Counted from the stretch's first letter, positions 10,649-20,637 are shown. The stretch: 63,643 nt of DNA from Chara braunii (GCA_003427395.1 BFEA01000329.1:1255443-1319085); one strand, 5' to 3'. Numbers and translations: made by a program. The notes: generated by a model from the sequence alone, not told the origin.

Positions 10649-10680
10649 GGCGACCGTACTCCCCAGGCGGAGTGTTTAAA
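10649..10680 (-). rRNA. Short rrn18 fragment (central region)
   Basis: The plus strand reads CGTACTCCCCAGGCGGAGTG, the reverse complement of the universally conserved small-subunit rRNA region near E. coli position 880. Only about 32 bp match clearly. Confidence 0.65.
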
Positions 10681-10719
10681 ATGACTCTTAGTCTGATTTT
10701 GGCTCGAAGAAAAGAAAAG

Positions 10720-11060
10720 AAAAGAAAGAGTGAGTGTCATACGTAATCGCCCCTCAGACCAAGATGATGGCGATTACAGTTGCTCACTGATCCATTGTCT
10801 ACTTACTTTCACAAGCTCTCTCTGGAGAGTGGCCTCTACCATCATGTATGTTACTGTCATGTACAGTAACATGAACTCCGCCAGGACCAGCATTGAAAGG
10901 TCGCTGACCTTGATCTCCACTCTTCGGATTCTACATCACAGAATCAATCCTGCTAACCATTGTAACTGTAAATGATCAGTGTTGATTGATATCATAGTAC
11001 AAAATGTGAATTGACTATGTTTTTTGTTCGGACTCTTCACGTATAGTCTCTACAAGTGCT
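10720..11060. other. No gene; two short perfect hairpins
   Basis: GTAATCGCC...GGCGATTAC at about 10741-10775 and GTTACTGT..ACAGTAAC at about 10850-10871 are exact inverted repeats. No gene recognised. Confidence 0.4.
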
Positions 11061-11064
11061 CTCC

Positions 11065-11098
11065 GAACCGTGCGAGATGGTCGCCCATCACACGGCTC
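11065..11098 (-). ncRNA. Group II intron domain V
   Basis: On the minus strand, 34 nt fold as GAGCCGTG / CACGGTTC, a one-base/three-base internal bulge (T / TCG), a GATGG/CCATC upper stem and a GCGA GNRA tetraloop. That is the canonical domain V size and shape, including the AGC catalytic triad in the lower stem. No exon or full intron is recognised around it, so it is a stranded piece of a mitochondrial intron. Confidence 0.85.
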
Positions 11099-11689
11099 TC
11101 CAACTCAAGTTGCCTTATTATTATATAAATAAAATAAAATAAATAAGCCAGAGTGACCTTTGCGCCCTTATTTGACTCATGCTGACCCGCGCGCGTCATT
11201 TCTTATTTATAAGTTCACCGAGAATGAGTTGAGTCAATTCTCATATATGAATCATCCTTCGGCCTTAAATGTCAAATAAGAGAGGCCTTTGCTTCCCGTT
11301 GCGCCTTTGGGTCCACTCTGGCGATAGATCAGACACTTCGAGTACAAATGCGGGTGCTGCCTCCAGCAAGCAGTTTCGAAGTTCGAGCGTCCACTTCGTT
11401 CGTTGGCCTTGAGTGTAAGTATACTGATATTGACCGTATAATACGACTAGGTTCTTTTGAGATTCTAAATAGGATACATTTTGAAGCAGTTTTGGCGTTC
11501 ACGAGTATTCCGTTCAGCTGCGTATCAGAGACACGGTCGGGGTTCAACCAAAGGCTGGCTATTCCCAATGATCCCCTTTCACGACGAGCTTGAGTCTTCG
11601 TAGTGAGTTCTTCACTACGAGTATCTTCAACGACGTTGAATAAGTCGTGTCCGTCTCATTGTGGACTTCGTTTTTCGAATCCAAAAACC

Positions 11690-11896
11690 AGTACTACTAA
11701 AGTGGCTATACATACCAACTTTTTCACAGATCTCTATGCTTTGATAGGAACTGGAAGTTTTGAAACTGGTTGGTATACTACCATAATGAAGTTACCTTTC
11801 ATTTTTTGTATTTGGATAGGTTTTGTTTTGGCTTCTTTTGGAGGTTTCCGAAGTTTAATACGTCATCTTTCAAAACAAAAACTGAAGTGGAATTAA
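11690..11896 (+). pseudogene. ccmF: ccmF 3' end (cytochrome c maturation, mitochondrial)
   Basis: The frame reads STTKVAIHTNFFTDLYALIG, then GSFETGWYTTIMKLPFIF, a transmembrane stretch and LSKQKLKWN before TAA at 11894. This is the conserved C terminus of the plant mitochondrial heme-lyase component CcmF (ccmFc in seed plants). The upstream part is missing. CcmF acts at the inner membrane in heme attachment to c-type cytochromes. Confidence 0.85.
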
Positions 11897-11898
11897 TC

Positions 11899-11932
11899 GT
11901 TGGAGTAAAAGGATTCGAACCTTTGCATGTCG
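11899..11932 (-). tRNA. 3' fragment of a mitochondrial tRNA (trnQ-like)
   Basis: The minus strand carries the T-arm AAAGGTTCGAATCCTTT and acceptor ACTCCA, resembling plant mitochondrial trnQ(UUG). It joins cox1 directly at about 11933. The 5' half is absent. Confidence 0.55.
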
Positions 11933-12233
11933 AAGTGACAATAAAAGCAGAAAAGTTGTAATTAGCACAGACCAAACAAATAGAGGTAATCTATGCATGG
12001 TCATTCCTAGGCCACGCATGTTAAAAATAGTCGTAATGAAATTGATAGCACCTAATATTGAGGAAACACCCGATAAATGAAGACTAAAAATAGCTAAATC
12101 CACAGCTCCTCCAGAATGACTGGTTATACCGCTTAAAGGTGGGTAGACCGTCCACCCAGTACCAGCACCTACTTCCACTAAAGCATAACTTAGAAGAAGT
12201 AATAATGGTGGTGGTAATAACCAAAAACTGAGA

Positions 12234-12238
<5 letters not shown>
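11933..12238 (-). pseudogene. cox1: cox1 internal fragment (cytochrome c oxidase subunit 1)
   Basis: The minus-strand frame is open and reads [57 protein letters not shown] and [15 protein letters not shown]. This is about 100 codons from the first third of Cox1. It is fused to rrn18 on one side and a tRNA fragment on the other, with a few replacements against the usual plant sequence. Confidence 0.92.
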
Positions 12239-12269
<31 letters not shown>

Positions 12270-12288
12270 TGCGGTGAATATGTACTCA

Positions 12289-12321
<33 letters not shown>

Positions 12322-12335
12322 ATTTCTTTTGCCCG
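12236..12335 (+). rRNA. rrn18 3'-region fragment
   Basis: Contains GAATCGCTAGTAATCGCGG and CTTGTACACACCGCCCGTCA followed by CACCATGGGAAT, the universal region near E. coli 16S 1330-1420, with plant-mitochondrial flavour (TTTGCCCGAA). Sense orientation on plus, opposite to the other two rrn18 pieces. Confidence 0.92.
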
Positions 12336-12549
12336 AAATCGTCTCTATGATAAACCAAGGGTATAAAGTCTCCTTTCAAAAATCCCTGTTTCCTGATGGG
12401 TGCATGCAACACCAATCTTTTCCTTCTTTCGTACCTTCTGCTTTTACCACGCGATATGGAAAGGTCCATTTGTAGATGCTTGTCTGTTGAAAAAGCATTC
12501 GCATGTGGCTCGGCAGAGTTGGAAAATTTGGTCACGTAGATCTTGTATT
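12336..12549. other. Unidentified stretch between rrn18 pieces
   Basis: An open minus frame containing RRYERRKR and [10 protein letters not shown] continues from here into the cox1 frame, but no known protein was recognised. Probably mitochondrial spacer or part of a variable gene. Confidence 0.35.
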
Positions 12550-12725
12550 TTGCCTAATTTGTCGGTTACTATGCACAAGTTTAAAGCCTTGCTTCCTATT
12601 GTCATTGCCATTGTAGCACGTGTGTAGCCCAACCCATAAGGGCCATGCGGACATGACGTCATCCCCACCTTCCTCCAGTATATCACTGGCAGTTGAAGGC
12701 GTTCCTGAATTTTCTTGGTAGAGGC
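12550..12725 (-). rRNA. rrn18 fragment, antisense
   Basis: The plus strand shows ATTGTAGCACGTGTGTAGCC, GGGCCATG.GGACATGACG and TCATCCCCACCTTCCTCCAG, the reverse complement of the conserved small-subunit rRNA region near E. coli 1130-1250. The sequence toward 12555 fits the plant mitochondrial form. In the gene this piece lies just before the 12236-12335 piece, but here it is inverted and displaced. Confidence 0.9.
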
Positions 12726-13005
12726 AACTTCGTTGCACTTAGGATCACCTGTATTAAGGGTCTTTGTTTTACATGATCAGTACGATTCTCCTGTTAACAA
12801 AGAAAATCATATGCAAAACACAGGCCGCGTTGGCGTAGATTTCACAACGACCTGTGGAGTAATGGAAATCTCCAAAGTTGACTTGCGTTTAACTAATTTG
12901 AGCTATTGGCTCACCGGCGGAAGGGAAGAGCCTGGTAGAGCACGCCGCCGCTCTCGCGACGGATAGGACTTTCTCTTATTCCCTCTAAGAAAAGTTTTTT
13001 GGCTT

Positions 13006-13179
13006 GGAAGTCTTTCTGTATTTTCGACTTCTTATTATTCTTTTCGTTTACTTTTTCTCACTTTTCTTGCTCCAACCAATGCTTTCACGCGAGACATCGA
13101 AAAATGTCATGATGCTCCTACTCTGATGGCAATCCCTTTAATGCTTTCGGCTTTTGGAAGTCTTTGGGTGGGAATTCAG
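13006..13179 (+). pseudogene. nad5: nad5 fragment (NADH dehydrogenase subunit 5)
   Basis: The frame from 13006 reads [34 protein letters not shown] and [16 protein letters not shown], a conserved C-terminal stretch of mitochondrial Nad5. It ends abruptly near 13179, just before the LINE fragment. Confidence 0.88.
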
Positions 13180-13266
13180 ATCGGCGCCAGTCGCCATAGC
13201 CACACGTCGTGACAAGTTGACTTATACTGAGTTTCTGGCCAAAAGACATGTCTCTGCGTTTTCTGT

Positions 13267-14120
13267 GTGGGCGCAGTGCGCCATCTCATCCTTGTTGCTG
13301 ATTCTACATTGAGGAAGTTGTTTGACCATCGGCACCTGTGTGAATGTATGCTGAAAGTGAAGTTGAAGACAAGTCTGATTGCATGCGTGCAGATCAATGG
13401 AATAATCTCAGATTCATACCCCAGCTCAAGATTAGTTAGACAGGGTGACCCCTTTGCTCCACCCACCTTATTTGTAATGGAAGCCATAGCCTCAATTCTC
13501 CACAAGGATCCCTCTATCAACTTATGTGTGCTCATCCCAGTCTCGGACTCCTTCAGATTGGCCTCTGAAATGAAGAGTAACTGGCACAAGACAGTGGGAT
13601 GGTGGCTGTCGGATGAAGCAATGCTGCAGCTACAGGGCCTGGAGAGCCAAATGACATGGGAGGGACCAGAATCCCCAACGGGCCCAACCAGATATCGGGC
13701 AATTTAGGTTCCGAAGGACAGACCGTCTCGACAAATGGCCCAAAATCTACTAACAATTTAGTAACAAACCAATTCAATCGAATGGGAAAATGGGGGCACC
13801 TTCTTGCTAGGTAGAGCCCTGGTCATCAACACATCAACCTTCTCTATGATGTGGTACATAGCCTCAATTTGGACAATACCGGACGACACTATTGAGAGAG
13901 ACTCAATACGAAGGCCAGGGCTTACCTATGGACAGGAGACCCCAATACACGGAACTGTATACCAAAAATAGCCTGGCACTTTGTCACTAACAAGCCATCT
14001 GCTGGGGGACTGGGACTTCTGGACCCAAGGCAAGAAACCAAGGCACTTCAAGTCAAATGGCTGGTTGAAGTTTTATCTTGCCCACTTCCTGGCCACACAG
14101 GTGGTTCAAATTTCAAACCA
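13267..14120 (+). pseudogene. LINE (L1-type) ORF2 fragment
   Basis: RT palm block QINGIISDSYPSSRLVRQGD, then PPTLFVMEAIASIL, corresponding to the NG...RQGDPLSPxLF motif of LINE reverse transcriptases. After frameshifts, the post-RT region resumes (RALVINTSTFSMMWYIASIW, and a frame with IAWHFVTNKPSAGGLGLLDP). The YADD box is missing. The piece adjoins the mitochondrial block. Confidence 0.8.
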
Positions 14121-14822
14121 GCAGGGGGACTGGTGGTTTGGATAACCAGTACTCTTCCCAGCTATTTTGTTCTCATGTGGCCGTTAACGCACCGAATCTT
14201 TCGGGGCTCCGCCTACCGAATCGAGAAGGCTGGTTGTGCCAGCCAAAAGGTCTTGATTTCGTCCCTGCGCCAGTATGACAAAACTCAGCGCGCAGCAGAT
14301 ATCAGCGATGGGAAAAATAGGTTTGGAAGCACTAGTAGCCTTCGAAACAAATTAATGACATACCTTGGCGATGCATAGTAGAAATGGATCTGTCAGAGGC
14401 TCACAGTTAGGGAGCACATGATCTGTTCTTCCAAATGGATAACCAGTTTCCCATTGATTGAACGCAAGACGAATGAAGGTTTTACAACCCTAATACGAGG
14501 CTCAATGGCCCCAGCAAGACTTAAACTCGGCCTGCTCCTCCAGATCTGCTTTGCATAATTGTGTTTAGGTCTTGACAAATGAAACGATGCTGATGTGGAT
14601 GTGGAGTGACTGACAAGCAAACGCAAAAAAAAACACAATGAGCATGCCACCAACCAAAACGAGCAACATCATGGCCATAGCACCAAGCAAAGGTCCACCC
14701 TAGCAGCCATTGACAGGGGAAACCTGGCAAAAATCAGGCCACAGATATCAGATGCAGGGACCACAGAGAAAAAAGAAAGGGATGCAGAGGACCAGTGACA
14801 CGTACACGTGCAAATCAATCAC
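14121..14822. other. No gene recognised (intron of carrier gene)
   Basis: Downstream (minus-strand sense) of the 14823-14905 exon. No domain, RNA or clear repeat recognised. Confidence 0.4.
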
Positions 14823-14905
14823 CTTTTGGAGAGAGAATGTGAAATCCAGAAGTTCTTCAGCGTTTCATACACAGAGAAATTGATTGCAATACTTGGCCCT
14901 ACTTG
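14823..14905 (-). CDS. Mitochondrial carrier gene, exon (end of repeat 2)
   Basis: The minus-strand exon encodes QVGPSIAINFSVYETLKNFW then ISHSLSK plus two bases. This is the conserved even-numbered helix of the second mitochondrial carrier repeat, following ATLL of the previous exon. The acceptor is TTTGCCAG before CAA, and the donor is AAAAG/GTGATT, leaving phase 2. Most family members have Gly where this exon starts with Gln. The remaining exons (third repeat with P-x-D-x-x-R) were not found to the left and must lie outside the window. The frame is intact. Confidence 0.85.
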
Positions 14906-14931
14906 CTGGCAAAGACAACAACAGCAAAGTC

Positions 14932-14937
<6 letters not shown>

Positions 14938-14972
<35 letters not shown>
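14938..14972 (+). repeat. (CA)n microsatellite in carrier intron
   Basis: About 17 CA units, 33 bp upstream (in gene sense) of the exon acceptor at 14905. Confidence 0.95.
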
Positions 14973-14975
<3 letters not shown>

Positions 14976-15119
14976 CAAAGCACGTCCCATAAGACAAAGA
15001 CACAAAGAGACATCAAGGACACTAAATTAATGAATTTCATAAGAGGAAGCGAGTCACGATGATGATCGGAATTCCATGCCAAAGATTCAACTATCCAAAT
15101 GTGAAACAAAACAGCTAAG

Positions 15120-15660
15120 AACCTAGCGGGGGGGGTTCTGAGTACCTGGGCACCCAACTTGTGCACGAATACACACCTGGGTTCCCCCAGCCGGCTGCAT
15201 GCCCCCCAGGCAGGGTTCCGGGCAGCCCCAGCGTAAAAGAAAAAAAAAAACACAAAATTCCGGGAAAAAATATGTTGTGTAGAATTGAAATGCAAACGAT
15301 GTTTGGCTGAGGGTCACATCAGAATTCCTCACTATATTAAAGACAAAAGAAGAAAATGACAGAATCAGGCCAAGGCACCCCCCTCTAAGCCCCTTTAGCC
15401 CCTTTAAAACCAATTTGTAACCCCCCATGACAGCCAACACTCGAAAAAAAAAAAATAGCCTGCATTTGGACTCCTCTGGGCATGCATGGAAAACCCCCAC
15501 CACCACCCAAAAAAATAAAAAACATTGACCCCACTTATTCTCACGCCCGGGTAACCCAGGAGTCAGACCCACCCCCCCCCCGGGTGACACGCCCAGGCGC
15601 CCAGCTTGGCGTCGAACAATTGTTCAGGGCGCTCAAGGGTTCCTATCACAATGGCTCCAA
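15120..15660 (+). repeat. Dispersed repeat, related to 19880-20050
   Basis: A TATGTT..GAAATG segment leading to AGGGTCACATCAGAATT and an ATATTA tail matches 19975-20040 (AGGGTCACATCGAAATT) in the same orientation. Both are preceded by C/G-rich GGG..CCTGG stretches and an A-run. Class unknown. Confidence 0.5.
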
Positions 15661-16140
15661 CCCATGGGCCTGGACTTCGTGCCTGATCAAACTCGCATAG
15701 TCACTACGGGAGAAGGATTCCATTTCTTAGCACATGACGTTCTCCACCTTGGCAAAGACTCGAAGAGCAGACGCTTCGCGTCTGAATCCCACGGGCTCGT
15801 CAGCAGAGTTGCTCCGTCCAAGAAATCACAGGAAACACTTCTTTCGCAAACTCGTTTTGTAATACAAATCTCACAAAGGTTCCGCTGTACACCGACTCAT
15901 CAGTGCTTTGGTTCCGTTGATTTCAGGTTGGGTAAACTACTTTCGGAATGCTCTGCAATCTTTCACCGTATGGATTTCCGGATATTTGAACAACTCCGTG
16001 CATGGGTCTTTCGTAGAGACCCTACCTGGGGTCGACAAAGAACCAAGCATGAGTACTTCCCTGAGAATCAATGGCTGTATGCTGAAACCTCCGCCGAGTA
16101 TCCAATAATGAATGCGTCGGTGCGGACAATCAGCAGGGAA
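15661..16140 (+). pseudogene. Group II intron maturase, C-terminal part
   Basis: The frame at 15664 reads MGLDFVPDQTRIVTTGEGFH, FLAHDVLHLG and APSKKSQETLL, the post-RT part of a group II intron-encoded protein. After a frameshift, VPLISGWVNYFRNA matches the domain X signature (P-I-I-x-G-W-x-N-Y-x-R). After another shift, IFEQLRAWVFRRDPTWGR, then KHEYFPENQWLY, completes domain X. There is no RT palm and no HNH. It sits 137 bp upstream of domain V, as in a real intron, and is probably mitochondrial in origin. Confidence 0.8.
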
Positions 16141-16276
16141 GGAAGTCTAAGACCGTAAAGCCTCAACGACTGCACGCCAGACATCCCATATATATAAGAT
16201 GGGATGATGATACAGTCTGGAGCACAGCGTAAGCAAATTCCACTGTGTCAGGCGCGCCACGGTTACTCATGTTGGA

Positions 16277-16310
16277 GAGCCGTGTGATGGGCGACCATCT
16301 CGGACGGTTC
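16277..16310 (+). ncRNA. Group II intron domain V (second copy)
   Basis: 34 nt, identical to the 11065-11098 copy except C to G at 16303, which breaks one closing pair of the lower stem (GAGCCGTG / GACGGTTC). GNRA loop GCGA and the AGC triad are retained. It follows the maturase in sense, so 15661-16310 is the 3' end of a decayed group II intron. Confidence 0.85.
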
Positions 16311-16316
16311 GGAGAG

Positions 16317-17099
16317 AACTAGTTACGGCTGAACAGAACGTTTTACTACGGTCTATCAGTTTAAACAGTGAAAACATCAATGAGGGTTGTGAATCTCTTG
16401 GTAAATCACTCAGTCCCAGCAACATACGTCTTGATTGTACTGGCAATGCCTGGGCAGCATTTGATTGTACTGTCAATGCCTGCACAGCGCTGGTATGCTG
16501 CACAGCAACATAAATCTTGATTGTACTGGTATGCCTGTGCAGCACTGCTACGCTACGCAGGGCTGGGACAATGTTCCATTTGCTGAATTCATAAACATAA
16601 AAACTTTATACTCTTAGGTGCACTGGACCAATTTGTGGCACACCCAACAGGGCACAGTGCACCGGAAGTACAGTCTTGATGCACATATTCCGTGAACTTT
16701 CTTATACATCATCTGGGACACACTTCTGATCTGCTCTTCCGGCAAACATCCACACAACCACACAGAGTCGACAAGTCACCAAAAACCTACTACAAAGGAA
16801 AGACAGCCTTATCTGTAACCACTACTAGGTTCGAGGAGGCGTGAGAGGCAGTAAACACACTCACGCTACCAGTCTTTGATGCAGAGCTCAACTGGTACAT
16901 TGAACAGATCCTCAGACAAGAGTACTGGCAGCAACTGAATGCCAAGCTCACATAAAACGGTACATTGAGCCAGAGTACAGCCAAGATGTCGCACAGATGT
17001 GCGTGACCACCGACCAGTTCATAATACTTCCCTGGAACAACCTAACAGCTAGACCCCCAGCACCTTCGCAACAGCCTTTTCCGAGCCTTTTTTAGATCC
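16317..17099. repeat. Intronic DNA with short tandem repeat
   Basis: TTGATTGTACTGGCAATGCC-type units recur at about 16432, 16462 and 16514 (30-50 bp spacing). No gene recognised in the rest. Confidence 0.5.
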
Positions 17100-17210
17100 A
17101 GCTACATGGCCTGTGCAGGAAGGTTGTGGATGCAGCTGCCCGTTGACGCTGGCGAGCTACAGCGGGGGAGCGGTACGTCCACACTGGTTGTTCTAATTCT
17201 TTTTTTTTTA
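17100..17210 (+). repeat. Dispersed repeat, copy at 18240-18380
   Basis: GGCCTGTGCAGGAAGGTTGT through TCCACACTGG and a T-run matches 18268-18365 in direct orientation. Confidence 0.6.
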
Positions 17211-17254
17211 CCTCTTCTTGTGCGAGGATTTCAGCACCTCGGTCGGCTAGGAAA

Positions 17255-17780
17255 ACGTCCCGCCCGCCCTAAGTGAAGGCGGGCCTGCAAAAATGCGGCC
17301 TGCCCTGAGTTCAGGCCAATGTGAGCAGAATTGGCCCCCCAGGTAGTCGCTGCACGCGTGCAGCATCTTCAACTTAACCGGTAGACCCAGTCCACAAGAG
17401 AGTTGACGATGCTGGACCCCATGCAGATTTTGGAAGGGCCCAGGGCGTGGGAAACTGGGACAGGGTGCAGCCTGGGCAGAGCCTCCTCAGCCTCTCCAGC
17501 CAGCACAAAAGACCGGAGGGCACCCTGCATTAGACATTCGGGCATTCAAGCAATGCGGCAGCGCTGCCTGCATTGGCCAGGGAGAAGAAGGCTGACGGTG
17601 GCAGCAAGGTGCAAGAAGGGGAGAGTGGCAGCCATGGCTGGGCTGCTTGCTCCCTAGCCGGTGGTGGAGTAGTGGCGGTCCTTGGTGGAAGGAAGAGAGG
17701 CAGTGTGACGAGACACGTACCTAGTGCTGCTGAAGGCAGACTGTTCGATCAGAGTCTTCAAACAGCATTGGGATGATAAC
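17255..17780 (+). repeat. LTR-like relic related to the 38300 LTR
   Basis: Begins with the GC hairpin CCGCCCTAAGTGAAGGCGGG, also found at 38300-38322, and later has ATTCGGGCATT and GCGGCAGCGCTGC in the order seen at 38640-38675. No internal coding region follows, so it is probably a solo LTR remnant. Boundaries uncertain. Confidence 0.5.
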
Positions 17781-18114
17781 AAGTGGAAAAGTTGCTGACA
17801 TAAGTAGGATAGTCTGATAGGAGCTGTAGGGGGCAGAGCCGGCGGTAGGAGGGCTACATTGTCGTTGTATTGGTGATTGCGGGCGTTAGAAGGGCTTTCA
17901 TTCTCAAGAGACTTCAGTGCTTTGCCAGTTCCTCTTTGGAGTGAATTTCGCCTGTATTTCTGTTTTCGATTTCTGCTCAATAATATCTAGTCTTCCATGA
18001 GGTGCTGAAACTCGGTTTATCGCATTGCTTATTTGCTTGCAGTTTTTTTTGTTTTTTTTTTTCTGTTTCATGCGGATTTTCTTCTCTTTTGTTTGATACG
18101 CCCAACTCAATCAC

Positions 18115-18870
18115 TGTCATAGTAAGCAAACGAATCACAACTGCCACTTTGCTAAATCACATAATTCCAAAGTCCAAACCGTGTGATCCTCAAAACAAAC
18201 AAACAAACAAACAAAACAAAAAAAAAGTGTACAGTCACTACAGTGTGCACGTCATTCTTCCATGGTGGCCTGTGCGGAAAGGTTGTGAATGCAGCTACCC
18301 GCTGACAAGCTACATCGGGCGACCAGTACTTCTAAGCAGGCTACCGGTACTTCCACACTGGTGGTTTCTTTTTTGAAGTTTTTTCCCCCTTGTTCTTTTC
18401 TTTTATTTCCCTTCTTGTTTTCTTTCTTGACTTTTCTGTTTCCGAATTCTTTTCTTCTTTTCTGTTGATACGCAGACCAAAGTTTGAATCCCAACTCAGG
18501 GCATACTCGCACTAGTGACGTTTTTGCTTCCTTTTTTGGATGTAATTGCGGTCAAATTCATCCAGGTCCGGCCGTTTGTGCGGTCAGATCCATTTGAAAT
18601 AGTCCCAGTACACCCTCAACCAGTCTTTGGATATAACTGCGGTCAAATGCATCCAGGTCCGGCCGTAAATGCAGTCAGATACATTTGAATTAGTCCGAGT
18701 ACACCCTCAATCAGTCTCGTCCTAAGCAGATGAATCACAACTGCCGCTTTGTATAGCTGTGTAAATGCCGAGGTGGAAACCCTGTAATCCTCCAAAAAAA
18801 AGAAGGAAAAAAAAGGTCTACACAGACTCTACAGTGTACAGCTCATCTTTCCAGGGTGGCCAAAGCAAAT
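18115..18870 (+). repeat. Pair of diverged direct repeats
   Basis: 18120-18345 and 18720-18870 share GAATCACAACTGCC.CTTTG, an A-rich run, CTACAGTGT..A and TTCCA.GGTGGCC. Between them lie two copies of the ATCCAGGTCCGGCCGT unit (18536-18615, 18618-18710). Confidence 0.6.
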
Positions 18871-19450
18871 GCTGTGGAGTGTGGGACCAGCAGCAGCACT
18901 TTTCTAGAGTGTTCCACCCAATCCACAGAAAAGCACGGCCGGAGAAAGGAAAAACAAAAATCATACAAATCGACAGGAGGATGGCCAAGGACACTCTGAT
19001 GCATTCAGGTAGGGCCGTAATTGCAGTCCAAACTGTCAAATACATTTTGGGAAGTGCTGGAGTGAGTATGGCCTGAGTAGGGGGCCTCTCTCCACCACTC
19101 ACCACATGCACACAAGACCAAAGTTATAGAGGTGTCTCTCTCTGAGTTGTTGCAAAAGATTCATTCTTATTTTGCGCATTTGTTGAGTGGTGGAGCGACG
19201 CCCTAGGCCCAACCCGCATGAGTAGGCTGGCAGGATCTTCTGCCCTATGCAGTTTTGGCTTGTTTATGCTTTTCCTTCACAACTGATCGCTTTTTTTCCT
19301 TTTCTTTTCTGTCTCTACTACTAAGCTCTGGACGTGATTGACGTCAGATGCATCCAGATGGGGCCATAAGTGCAGTCAGATACATTTAGGGAGTTGCTAC
19401 TAATAGTATGGCCTGAGTAGGCCCCACGCGCCTGCGTAAGGCTGCGTTAT
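18490..19450 (+). repeat. MITE-like family with AGGGCATACTC ends, several pieces
   Basis: AGGGCATACTCGCACTAGTG near 18497 resembles the left end of the intact element at 50121-50245, and GAGTATGGCCTGAG near 19063 and TAGTATGGCCTGAGTAGG near 19405 resemble its right end. Interiors share GCATCCAG and GGGCCGTAA.TGCAGTC. These are degenerate or truncated copies. Confidence 0.5.
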
Positions 19451-19879
19451 CTTCTGAAATATCTAACCTTTTTTTGTGCACGACTATTCCTTTTGTTTGT
19501 TTTGTCACCTCCATTGTCTTCTTTAAAGTCTTCCACGTCCTCATCGGTGGTGTTTGTTTTTCTCAACCAACCATGCTCTGACGCATGCTGATGCTATACT
19601 GAGCCTCTACGAGACCTGGCCAGGCACCTCCTTGACTTCAGGGAGTCCAAAAATTTTGCCTGGGGTGGGCCTTGCTCCACTACTCAGCAAAATGCACAAA
19701 AGACAAAAAAGTTGAAAAAACATGGTGTATATTCCCATGTTCTAGCGGAAGATTCATTCACATTTTGCGAATTTGGTGAGTAGTGCAGGGAGGCCCTATC
19801 TCTGGAATACGTCGCCAGAAGGATAGCAATAGAAAACGACTGAGCGACAGAAATGTAAATGTGGTTGATAACTAGGCTA

Positions 19880-20050
19880 CCAGCCGGGTTGCCCGGGTCA
19901 CCCTATTTTCCTGGGAGGCCTGGCCGTGCAGAACCACGGGAGGTCCTAGCAAAAAAAAAAAACTCCCCAAAAAAACTATGTTATTCAGAAAAATAAACTG
20001 AACAACTCTTGCCTCAGGGTCACATCGAAATTATATTACCGAATTAAAAA
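19880..20050 (+). repeat. Dispersed repeat with AGGGTCACATC core
   Basis: Same family as 15150-15350: an A-run, CCCCAAAAAAAC, TATGTTATTCAG and AGGGTCACATCGAAATTATA. Confidence 0.5.
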
Positions 20051-20079
20051 AATATACATATTACATATAGACAGAGCTG

Positions 20080-20280
20080 CCCGGTACACCGTAGGCAGAG
20101 AGGGAGAAGAGGACAACAACCGAGGGGCTGTGACAAACTGTTTCGACGGAGTTTCACCGACTCATCAGGAAGCTGAACACGTATATTTTGTATGTATATA
20201 TATAGTCAAACACAGCTGCCCGGTAAACCGTAGGCAGAGAGGGAGAAGAGGACAACAAACAAGGGGCTGTGTGTGTATAT
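20080..20280 (-). repeat. Ribozyme-bearing repeat, two left copies
   Basis: GGCAGAGAGGGAGAAGAGG and ACAACAA.C.AGGGGCTGTG occur at about 20080-20132 and again at 20211-20273. The first runs into a degenerate hammerhead; the second is cut before it. They are the reverse complement of 20835-20905. Confidence 0.8.
20134..20180 (-). ncRNA. Degenerate hammerhead ribozyme
   Basis: The minus strand keeps loop GTTCAG, CTTC, the CTGATGA box, stem II GTCGG/CCGTC (one mismatch), GAAA and CAGTTTG. The 5' strands of stems III and I and the cleavage site are missing; the upstream sequence is an AT-rich ATATACGT run instead. It should not cleave. Confidence 0.75.
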
Positions 20281-20599
20281 ACATATATATCGTCAAATAT
20301 ATATATATATCGTTATCGTCACAAACAGAACTGCTCGGTATATATATATCATCACATAAATATCAGAGTGCAAAAGCGAAAGAAAACAAAAAAATATCAG
20401 TTCATTTCTTATCTTCTTCCTTACAACTCCCCCTGTTCAGAACCTCTTGCGTACAAGGCCGCCCAGGTTGAGCGGCAGCTGCTCCCAACCCCGTGTGTCA
20501 TATCGACCCACTTGCACACAGCCAGAAGTATATATATATATATATATAGTCACTACGCGGCCATGCTGTGCCTCTAGTGCCAGCGGCGTGTCTGGAGTG

Positions 20600-20637
20600 T
20601 ATTTTTTGGCTGTGACAGACCTTTCTTTGTTTCGTGG
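20600..20637 (-). repeat. Partial ribozyme-repeat copy running into the gap
   Basis: GGCTGTGACAGACC and GTTTCGTGG resemble the boundary GGGGCTGTGACAAACTGTTTCG next to the other minus-strand hammerheads. The rest is hidden by the N run. Confidence 0.45.

Larger units (their letters stand above)
9362..13180. other. Rearranged nuclear insert of mitochondrial DNA (NUMT)
   Basis: A mosaic of short mitochondrial gene pieces in conflicting orientations: tRNA fragments, atp6, three rrn18 pieces, group II domain V, ccmF, cox1 and nad5. None is full length and their order is unlike any single gene arrangement, so this is a nuclear insert assembled from several mitochondrial fragments or rearranged after insertion. 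The pieces not separately annotated (for example 10344-10640 and 11102-11689) look like organellar spacer or intron sequence but were not identified. Confidence 0.85.

Noticed and set aside
10741-10775. GTAATCGCC...GGCGATTAC hairpin as a terminator or regulatory RNA
   Set aside because: A single 9-bp hairpin without context; too little to call.
9362-13180. True mitochondrial genome segment rather than nuclear insert
   Set aside because: Gene pieces are truncated and inverted and flanked by Ty3 and LINE sequence, and the carrier exons continue on both sides of other organellar DNA. Mis-assembly remains possible and is noted in the findings.
15895-15915. CACTGATGAGTCGGTG on the minus strand, resembling the ribozyme core
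   Set aside because: The second half of stem II and GAAA are missing; this lies in the maturase remnant.
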